Positions 1-5,005 of a DNA stretch of 6,107 nt are shown piece after piece (position 1 is the stretch's first letter; each line of letters starts with the position of its first letter). Under the pieces are notes generated by a model, which worked only from the letters and a program-made list of their open reading frames with translations, was not told where the DNA came from and did not search any database. The DNA is taken from NCBI GenBank assembly GCA_038207745.1, contig JBBQZL010000162.1:1-6107 (forward strand), written 5' to 3'. The stretch is from JBBQZL01 sp038207745. GTDB taxonomy: Bacteria > Actinomycetota > Thermoleophilia > Solirubrobacterales > 70-9. A program made the position numbers and the translations under genes.

Positions 1-732
1 GCGACCTACTACTACGTGGGTGCAAGCCAGGGCGGGATCATGGGCGGTGCCCTGACCGCGGTCTCGCCCGACTTCACCAAGTCGGCACTTCTGGTCGGAT
101 CGATGAACTACTCGGTGCTGCTGCCCCGATCGGTCGACTACGACGAGTTCGGCCTGGTCATCAACGCGGTCTACGACGACAAGTTGCAGATGCCGATGAT
201 CCTCTCGCTGATCCAGATGGTCTGGGACCGCGGCGAGCCGAACGGCTACGTCAATCGGATGACCGACAACCCGCTGCCGGACACGCCGGCGCATACGGTC
301 TCGCTGCACATTGCGCTCGGGGATCATCAGGTGACCAACTTGGCATCAGAGGTTGAGGCCCGGACTCTCGACCTCAAGACGCATTGCCCGGCGGTCGAGC
401 CTGCTCGCTGGCCCGATATGGACGTGCTCTGGGGTATCGACTGCATGCCTGACGGTCCGTACACGGGCTCGTCGATCCTCTACTTCGATGCGGGCCCCGT
501 CAGAGACAACCCGGCTAATCAGGGTCACTCGATCGGGACGCCGCCGCCGCCGTTCACCAATACGGCAAACCGCATCGGTGAGGATCCACACGGAGCGCCC
601 CGCGGCGCGGCAGGTGTCGAGTCGATGATGGACACGCTGTTCCGGCCCAATGGATTCATCGACCCGTCTGATGTCTGCGGGACCAACGCCTGCTTTGGCG
701 GCGGATACAACGGACTGGCAAGCCTGCCGTAG
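1..732 (+). CDS. Alpha/beta-hydrolase-fold protein, C-terminal part (5' end outside window)
   Basis: The reading frame is open from base 1 to the TAG at 730-732 and gives 243 residues with no start, so the gene begins upstream. The fragment opens with YYYVGASQGGIMGG, in which G-A-S-Q-G-G (bases 19-36) is a G-x-S-x-G nucleophile elbow of the alpha/beta hydrolase superfamily, placing the nucleophile at fragment Ser9. Candidate acid and histidine partners are Asp108 in LGDHQV and His197 in EDPHGAP; these two are inferred from order and typical context only. Four cysteines (129, 148, 226, 231) would suit disulfides in an exported protein, but the signal peptide region is not visible. The GTG at 16 is an internal valine codon, not a start, because it would cut off the strand before the elbow. 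Substrate cannot be told: esterase, lipase or peptidase-like are all possible. It lies 42 bp upstream of recQ on the same strand, and nothing links the two functionally. Confidence 0.72.
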   Translation, partial: ATYYYVGASQGGIMGGALTAVSPDFTKSALLVGSMNYSVLLPRSVDYDEFGLVINAVYDDKLQMPMILSLIQMVWDRGEPNGYVNRMTDNPLPDTPAHTVSLHIALGDHQVTNLASEVEARTLDLKTHCPAVEPARWPDMDVLWGIDCMPDGPYTGSSILYFDAGPVRDNPANQGHSIGTPPPPFTNTANRIGEDPHGAPRGAAGVESMMDTLFRPNGFIDPSDVCGTNACFGGGYNGLASLP

Positions 733-762
733 GGGGTATCCGCGGCTGTCCACCGGCGGCCC

Positions 763-768
763 TAACCT
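763..768 (+). promoter_or_regulatory. Possible -10 element for a leaderless recQ transcript
   Basis: TAACCT fits the actinobacterial TANNNT -10 pattern and ends six bases before the GTG at 775, which is the distance expected when transcription begins at the start codon itself. No purine-rich ribosome binding site precedes that GTG, which agrees with a leaderless message. No convincing -35 hexamer is seen at 17 bp spacing (the bases there are CCGCGG), so the call is weak. RecQ could instead be read through from the hydrolase gene. Confidence 0.3.
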
Positions 769-774
769 GTCACG

Positions 775-2634
775 GTGACGCTTGCCCGAAACAAGGTCCA
801 ATCCGAAGAGAGCGCCCAGGCGATGCTGGCGCTCCAGGGCCTGGAGGATCTCGACGCGCCAGCGGAGGATTACCGGCTCTTTGACGGCGAACCAGAGCCA
901 GATGCGCTGCTCGCCCACCTCGGCTACAGCGAGTTTCGGCCCGGTCAGCGTGAGGCCGTCGAGGCCGCGCTTTCGGGACGCGACGCCCTCGTCGTGATGC
1001 CTACCGGCGGGGGCAAGAGCCTCTGCTATCAGCTGCCGGGACTTGCAACCAGCGATCTGACCATCGTGGTCAGCCCGCTGATCGCGTTGATGTCGGACCA
1101 GGTCCGTCGGCTCAACAGGGGCGGTCATCCGGCGACGATGCTCGCCTCGGGACTCTCCGACGAGGTGACCCGGGATGTTCTCGAGCAGATCCGGGACGGC
1201 AGGGCACGGATCCTCTACTGCTCACCGGAGCGATTCGGCTCCACGGTCTTCCTCAACGCGATCGCCGAGCGCAAGGTCGACCTGATGGCGATCGACGAGG
1301 CCCACTGTCTGTCCGAGTGGGGACACGACTTCCGGCCGGACTATCTGCGGTTGCCACGGGCCTTGGAGCGGCTCGGCCGGCCCACGGTCATCGCCTGCAC
1401 GGCCACCGCCACAGAGGCCGTGGCTGACGAGGTCCGGACGCGGCTCGGGATGAGCGATCCGCTGATGATCCGCTCGGGCTTCGATCGGCCAAACCTCTCC
1501 TTCGACATCGTCCCCTTCGAGGGGGACGGCTCCAAGGGGCGCAAGCTGGCGCTGCTGATCCACGCTCTCTCGGATCCGGAGAATCGCCCGGCGATCGTCT
1601 ACTGCGGCACCCGTCGTGACACCGAGGAGGTCGCCGAGACACTTCGCGGGGACGGCATCGTCGCCGGCGCATACCACGCGGGCATGGACCCGGATGAGCG
1701 GGCCTCGGCACAGCACCGATTCATGGAGCAAGACCTCGAGGTGGTCGTTGCCACCAACGCATTCGGGATGGGCATCGACAAGGAAAATGTGCGGTCGGTC
1801 TGGCACTGGGCGATCCCGACGAGCGTCGAGGCCTACTACCAGGAGGCCGGGAGAGCAGGACGTGACGACCTGCCCGCGCGGGCGGTGCTGCTCGCGATGC
1901 GTGCCGATCTCGGGAGGTTGATCCGCTTCATCGAGCAGCGCGAAGTCGACCCGGAAGCGGTACTTGCCCAGCTCCGGCATCTGCGTGAGCAGGCCGGGCC
2001 CGGTGGTGAGCTGATCACCGAAAACCCGCGTGACGAGCGTGAGCGGGTCAGACTTGCGGTCGCCGAGCGTGCCGGGGCACTGCGCCTCGACCCTGCGCCG
2101 GGCGGCAGATTGAGTGTCACCCTGGCGAGCAGCGTCAGCTCGACCGAGCTCGCCGCCGCCTGTCGCGTCGCAAGCGACCGTGCGTGGAACTCCTACCATG
2201 CGATAAAGGCATTCGCATGGTCGGACGATTGCCGCAGGCGAAGTCTGCTGCGACACTTCGGCGACCTCAGCGAGCCGGAGCCGACCGGCCGTTGCTGCGA
2301 CATCTGCAACCCGATTGATTGGCTTCCCGATCCGGCGACGCTTTCGCCGCCCAAGACCCGCAGGGGCAAGGGCAAGACCGGGCGCAGGAACGGTGCCCCC
2401 ACTCTCGACCTCTCGGAATCGGACATCAGACTGCTTGAGGAGCTGAAGGCGTGGCGGATGGCCGCGGCCGGCGAGAAACCCGCCTACACCGTCGCCAACA
2501 ACGCGACTCTCGAGGCGATCGCCGCGACCAGGCCGGGGGATGAACCCGCCCTCGCAGAGATCCGTGGCGTCGGACCGGCATTCATCGAGCGCCACGCCGA
2601 AAACGTCCTGGAGATCATCTCGTCGGCCGGCTGA
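775..2634 (+). CDS. recQ: RecQ-family ATP-dependent DNA helicase with HRDC domain
   Basis: This 619-residue protein is a superfamily 2 DNA helicase that would unwind DNA 3'-5' during recombination repair in the cytoplasm. Motif 0 is around residues 49-60 (LGYSEFRPGQRE), the Walker A TGGGKS is at 77-82, the DEAH box at 174-177 is followed by the RecQ aromatic-rich loop (CLSEWGHDFRPDY), TATAT is at 209-213, motif V (VATNAFGMGID) is near 326-335, and motif VI (QEAGRAGRD) is at 356-364. A zinc cluster is formed by C486, C507, C508 and C511. A basic linker (about 526-540) leads to an HRDC domain (about 544-615) with KPAYTVANNATLEAIA and GVGPAF. The core-to-zinc distance is about 70 residues longer than in E. 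coli RecQ, and no winged helix fits between zinc cluster and HRDC. The start is uncertain: GTG 775 has no ribosome binding site but a possible leaderless promoter, while ATG 823 would shorten it by 16 residues without touching a domain. Its 3' end converges on the cupredoxin gene. Confidence 0.95.
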   Translation: MTLARNKVQSEESAQAMLALQGLEDLDAPAEDYRLFDGEPEPDALLAHLGYSEFRPGQREAVEAALSGRDALVVMPTGGGKSLCYQLPGLATSDLTIVVSPLIALMSDQVRRLNRGGHPATMLASGLSDEVTRDVLEQIRDGRARILYCSPERFGSTVFLNAIAERKVDLMAIDEAHCLSEWGHDFRPDYLRLPRALERLGRPTVIACTATATEAVADEVRTRLGMSDPLMIRSGFDRPNLSFDIVPFEGDGSKGRKLALLIHALSDPENRPAIVYCGTRRDTEEVAETLRGDGIVAGAYHAGMDPDERASAQHRFMEQDLEVVVATNAFGMGIDKENVRSVWHWAIPTSVEAYYQEAGRAGRDDLPARAVLLAMRADLGRLIRFIEQREVDPEAVLAQLRHLREQAGPGGELITENPRDERERVRLAVAERAGALRLDPAPGGRLSVTLASSVSSTELAAACRVASDRAWNSYHAIKAFAWSDDCRRRSLLRHFGDLSEPEPTGRCCDICNPIDWLPDPATLSPPKTRRGKGKTGRRNGAPTLDLSESDIRLLEELKAWRMAAAGEKPAYTVANNATLEAIAATRPGDEPALAEIRGVGPAFIERHAENVLEIISSAG

Positions 2635-2651
2635 GGCCGGAACAGCCGGCT
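2625..2651. terminator. Bidirectional hairpin between convergent genes
   Basis: GCCGGCTG (2626-2633) and CAGCCGGC (2643-2650) are perfect reverse complements around a 9-nt loop, and a G-U pair can extend the stem by one. The recQ stop TGA (2632-2634) and the opposing cupredoxin stop (2650-2652 on the minus strand) both fall in or at the stem, so the structure sits exactly where transcription of both units should end. There is no T-tract on either side, so it is not a textbook intrinsic terminator; GC hairpins without T-tracts are common at gene ends in actinobacteria. Function as a terminator is inferred. Confidence 0.5.
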
Positions 2652-3375
2652 ACCTGCGGATCTCAAACCGGACCCGCTGGGGCTTGCTGGTGTTGAAGGA
2701 CATGTCTGTGGCACGAAAGATCGCGACGTACCTGCCCGGCTTCGGCTTGAAGTGCTTGGTCCGATCGCCGAAGGTGACGTTGTTTATGCCGATGTAGGTC
2801 GACCACTCCTTGTATCCGGCGTAGCGACGCCTGCCGTGGCCGAGCGCATGGAAGTAGTCGACGTCCATACTGCCCGCCTCGTCGATGTTGACGGTCATGC
2901 CCGTCTTCTTCTTGAAGAGCGATCGGGTCAACCGCAGCTTTTCGGGAGCCGGCGGCTCCAGATCGACGTTGCTCTCGGGAATCGGATCGGGTTCTGTGAC
3001 CGGATCACCCGGATTGCCGGAGACGATCACCTCTCCCCTGACCGTGGAGTGGAGCTTGCAGCGAAAAACATAGGTGCCGGGGTTCTGAAAGGTGACGGCG
3101 TAGCTGTCCCCAACCGGATGAATTGGCGAATTGGTGTTCGGGTCAGAATCCCATTGAAGTGCGTTTGCGGACTCACCGGTAACCGAGTGGACCGTGTCAG
3201 GGCCCGTCCAGTACCAGGTCACGTGTTCGCCCAGATCGACGTGGATCTCCGGCTTGCTCCAGCGGTAGTCCGAAATCTGCAGCCGCGTGTTTGCCGCCGA
3301 GGCAATCGATGCGGAGGCGATGACCCCCGCAACCGCGAGGCAGACCACGGCGACGGCTCTGCCGCGCCTGCTCAC
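2650..3375 (-). CDS. Exported cupredoxin with C-terminal beta-rich domain; axial Met replaced by Val
   Basis: The protein has 241 residues if translation starts at GTG 3375-3373, which overlaps the laccase stop as GTGA. The frame extends to 3534, but the extra residues lie antiparallel to nothing and simply overlap laccase coding sequence in another frame, whereas starting at this GTG puts a clean Sec signal peptide at the N terminus: basic SRRGR, a hydrophobic core, and an A-S-A cleavage site near residue 27. A plastocyanin-like domain (about 28-119) carries type 1 copper ligands H63 (DTVHSV), C106 and H109 (FRCKLHST). The expected axial Met position is V112. A Pro/Glu/Asp-rich linker (about 120-146) joins a 95-residue C-terminal domain with PGRYVAIFRATDMSFNTS, a pattern typical of Ig- or fibronectin-like beta sandwiches in secreted actinobacterial proteins. 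It is last in the operon and probably exchanges electrons with the laccase; that role is inferred. Confidence 0.85.
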   Translation of the reverse strand: MSRRGRAVAVVCLAVAGVIASASIASAANTRLQISDYRWSKPEIHVDLGEHVTWYWTGPDTVHSVTGESANALQWDSDPNTNSPIHPVGDSYAVTFQNPGTYVFRCKLHSTVRGEVIVSGNPGDPVTEPDPIPESNVDLEPPAPEKLRLTRSLFKKKTGMTVNIDEAGSMDVDYFHALGHGRRRYAGYKEWSTYIGINNVTFGDRTKHFKPKPGRYVAIFRATDMSFNTSKPQRVRFEIRR

Positions 3376-4430
3376 GAGACTATGTACCAGCCGTTCATGC
3401 CCATATGGAGGTGGGTGAAAACGTGGCAGTGGTAGAACCAGCGGCCGGGATTGTCCTCGGTGAACTCGATCCGATAGGTGTCGGCAGGGCCGAGGGTGCG
3501 ATTGTCGATCACCGAACCGTCCGGATCGGTCCATCGGTGGCCATGGACATGGAAGGTGTGGAAGTCGTTGTCGAGTGCGATCACGTTGAAGGCGACCTTC
3601 TCTCCGACGTTGGCGGTCAGGGTCGGCGTATTGCCGGGGTAGGAGCGCCCGTTGATGCAGGAGAAATTCGTGCGGAGCCCGGTCGCGACCGGGCTCAGGC
3701 CGTGCAAGAACAGGAAGAACTCGCGGTCGGCCTGGAGTGCCCCCGGCTCGCGGATCATCATCGGTCCAAAGAGCCCCTTGAAGACCGGTACAGGATCCAT
3801 CGGCCCATGGTCGTGGTAGTGCCAGAGTCCCGCGGTGCCTGGGTTCGCCTCCCAGACGTACTTGAAGCTCCGGCCAGGCTGGACGAACCCGCTCGGGTCG
3901 GTGAACTTGCCCTTGTAGGCACCGTCCATCTCGTTGGCGTAGAAGATCCCGTGTGGGTGCATCGTCACTGGCACGTTGACCTTGTTCTGGAAGTTGACCA
4001 CGATCGTGTCACCGACCTCCGCCTCGAGCAGCGGACCGGGAATCGTCGCGGGTCCGAGTGGAACCGCGAAATCAGCGCTGTAGGCGCGGTAGGCAAAGGC
4101 GGTAAATGTCTTCTTGCCCTTGATCTTCTTCGCCATCATCTGGTCGCGCCCGGTCGGGACGATGTTCCACTTGACCGGTTCGGCGCGAATCCAGTATTCG
4201 CGGCGCTGGCCCCCGTTGCGGGCCAGAATGGAACTCGCCTGGCTCCTGTTCTGGATCCCGCCGTTTCGATCGGCGGCAAGCACCTTGGGCGGTACCGGAA
4301 CGTCTGACGCCAGGGCGGGCAGGTCGGCCTCCTTGTTCATGAAGACCTTCTGCCCACCCAGCGTGCAGAGGAACAAACCACCGGCGCCGGCCAGGAAATC
4401 TCGCCGTCCAATCGGCCCGTTTCCCATCAT
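3372..4430 (-). CDS. Two-domain multicopper oxidase (small-laccase type), Tat-exported
   Basis: This 352-residue enzyme should oxidise phenols, metal ions or a protein donor and reduce O2 to water outside the cytoplasm. The N terminus has a twin-arginine signal, IGRRDFLAGAGGLFL, so it is probably exported folded with copper bound. Domain 1 has T2/T3 copper motifs H158-P-H160 (TMHPHGIFY) and H204-Y-H-D-H208 (LWHYHDHG). Domain 2 has H291-x-x-H294-x-H296 (HTFHVHGH) and H334-C335-H336 with H340 and M345, giving the type 1 site plus the rest of the trinuclear cluster. The pattern WHYHDH, HTFHxHGHRW, VIDN, GPAD and YHCHxxxHxxMGM matches Streptomyces small laccase (SLAC), which has two domains and forms a trimer with the trinuclear clusters at subunit interfaces. 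Copper nitrite reductase is excluded because the type 1 Cys-His pair is in domain 2. Two adjacent ATGs (4430 and 4427) are possible starts. It begins 8 nt after the preceding cupredoxin stop and its own stop overlaps the next start. Confidence 0.93.
   Translation of the reverse strand: MMGNGPIGRRDFLAGAGGLFLCTLGGQKVFMNKEADLPALASDVPVPPKVLAADRNGGIQNRSQASSILARNGGQRREYWIRAEPVKWNIVPTGRDQMMAKKIKGKKTFTAFAYRAYSADFAVPLGPATIPGPLLEAEVGDTIVVNFQNKVNVPVTMHPHGIFYANEMDGAYKGKFTDPSGFVQPGRSFKYVWEANPGTAGLWHYHDHGPMDPVPVFKGLFGPMMIREPGALQADREFFLFLHGLSPVATGLRTNFSCINGRSYPGNTPTLTANVGEKVAFNVIALDNDFHTFHVHGHRWTDPDGSVIDNRTLGPADTYRIEFTEDNPGRWFYHCHVFTHLHMGMNGWYIVS
3675..3696. repeat. 22-bp perfect palindrome within the laccase gene
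   Basis: GAGCCCGGTCG (3675-3685) is followed immediately by its exact reverse complement CGACCGGGCTC (3686-3696). The flanking bases do not pair. It encodes the Leu-Ser-Pro-Val-Ala-Thr-Gly-Leu stretch between the two cupredoxin domains of the laccase. It may be a protein-binding site, an mRNA hairpin, or chance in GC-rich coding DNA. Confidence 0.6.
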
Positions 4431-4435
4431 CTCAG

Positions 4436-4440
4436 CACCT
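4436..4440 (-). promoter_or_regulatory. Ribosome binding site of the laccase gene
   Basis: On the minus strand AGGTG overlaps the stop codon of the upstream cupredoxin gene and sits 5 nt before the first ATG (4430) and 8 nt before the second (4427). Both spacings are workable, so it does not decide between the two starts, but it shows the laccase is translated by re-initiation or direct binding inside the operon. Confidence 0.6.
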
Positions 4441-5005
4441 ACTTCTTGACTATGACCTTCATCCGCATGATCGTCGAATGGATCGAGCAGTAAAAGTTAT
4501 AGGTACCCGGCGTGGTGAACTTGCGCTTGAACTTTGCATTGATCGCGTAGGTCCCGGGGGAACTGAAGTGACGAATACTGACTCCCTTTGGACCACTATC
4601 GAGCACCACATCGTGCGAGTCCAGGTTTTCGTTGTCCCAGACCCAATTGATGCTGCTGCCGGCCTTGATCGAGACTTTATCCGGACCGTAGTAGTCGTCG
4701 AAGACACCGACGGTCTTTGTCGGTCCGTTCGGAACCGGCTTCTTGCACTTCCGCTTCTTCTGCTTCTTGGCTTTCTTGCAGGCCTTTGTGTTGCCCTTCT
4801 TGCACTTCTTCTTGACCGCCTTCTCAGCCTTCTTGCAGGGCTTCGACTTCGCAGCCGATGCCTCGGACATACCGAGCACGCCGGCAACCGGGCCACCGGT
4901 TGCCGCAGAAGCGGCAACCGTGGCCAGGACAACCAGGAGAGCCAGGAGTGTGAGTCGTTTCTTGATCGAGTTCACCGCGGGTGGAGCCTTCTTGATCGAG
5001 TTCAT
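4439..5005 (-). CDS. Exported plastocyanin-like cupredoxin with Lys/Cys-rich segment
   Basis: The protein has 188 residues from ATG 5005-5003, which overlaps the stop of the beta-helix gene as ATGA; a TTG at 5014 would add three residues but lies inside the upstream gene, and a GTG at 4975 is also possible. A Sec-type signal has basic residues and a hydrophobic stretch (about 18-35); cleavage may follow A-S-A near residue 34 or near residue 51. Residues 53-89 hold 20 lysines and four cysteines (57, 68, 76, 87) in a symmetric C-x10-C-x7-C-x10-C layout. The cupredoxin domain (about 99-188) has type 1 copper ligands H131 (DSHDV), C173 and H176 (FYCSIHST), and probably M180 as axial ligand, although the His-Met spacing is one longer than the usual C-x2-H-x2-M. 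It is a likely electron carrier for the adjacent laccase (inferred). The Lys-rich part could bind acidic surface polymers or a partner protein. Confidence 0.87.
   Translation of the reverse strand: MNSIKKAPPAVNSIKKRLTLLALLVVLATVAASAATGGPVAGVLGMSEASAAKSKPCKKAEKAVKKKCKKGNTKACKKAKKQKKRKCKKPVPNGPTKTVGVFDDYYGPDKVSIKAGSSINWVWDNENLDSHDVVLDSGPKGVSIRHFSSPGTYAINAKFKRKFTTPGTYNFYCSIHSTIMRMKVIVKK
4882..4920 (-). repeat. Three-arm inverted repeat: two mutually exclusive hairpins
   Basis: CGGCAACCGG (4882-4891) pairs with CCGGTTGCCG (4896-4905) around a 4-nt loop, a perfect 10-bp stem. The second arm also pairs with the third: CGGTTGCCGC (4897-4906) with GCGGCAACCG (4911-4920), again 10 bp with a 4-nt loop. 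The centre arm can only be in one stem at a time. It lies in the signal-peptide coding part of the Lys-rich cupredoxin gene, about 85 nt after its start. Whether this is regulatory or a by-product of repeated Ala-Thr/Val-Ala codons is unknown. Confidence 0.6.
4959..5004 (-). repeat. 16-bp direct repeat with 30-bp period at cupredoxin start
   Basis: TTCTTGATCGAGTTCA occurs at 4959-4974 and 4989-5004 (plus-strand reading). On the coding strand each copy encodes N-S-I-K-K, giving MNSIKKAPPAVNSIKK at the N terminus. Each copy is directly preceded by a usable start codon, ATG at 5005 and GTG at 4975. The period is exactly ten codons, so the frame is kept. Confidence 0.9.

Noticed and set aside
346..1128. 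Open frame of 260 codons on the minus strand
   Set aside because: It spans both the hydrolase end and the start of recQ in antisense, with no domain and no start signal.
1222..2595. Long open frame (457 codons) on the minus strand
   Set aside because: It lies wholly antisense to recQ, whose motifs are unmistakable; long antisense frames are usual in GC-rich coding DNA and the translation shows no domain.
3376..3534. N-terminal extension of the second cupredoxin up to the ATG at 3534
   Set aside because: These 53 codons overlap laccase coding sequence and would bury the signal peptide; the GTG at 3375 gives a GTGA coupling and a proper signal peptide.
3405..4307. Open frame of 300 codons on the plus strand
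   Set aside because: It is antisense to the laccase gene with all its copper motifs; the translation is Val/Glu/Arg-rich without recognisable features.
3372..4430. Copper nitrite reductase (NirK) as an alternative for the multicopper oxidase
   Set aside because: NirK has its type 1 copper in domain 1 and only a type 2 site besides; this protein has the type 1 HCH motif in domain 2 and all four trinuclear-cluster motifs.
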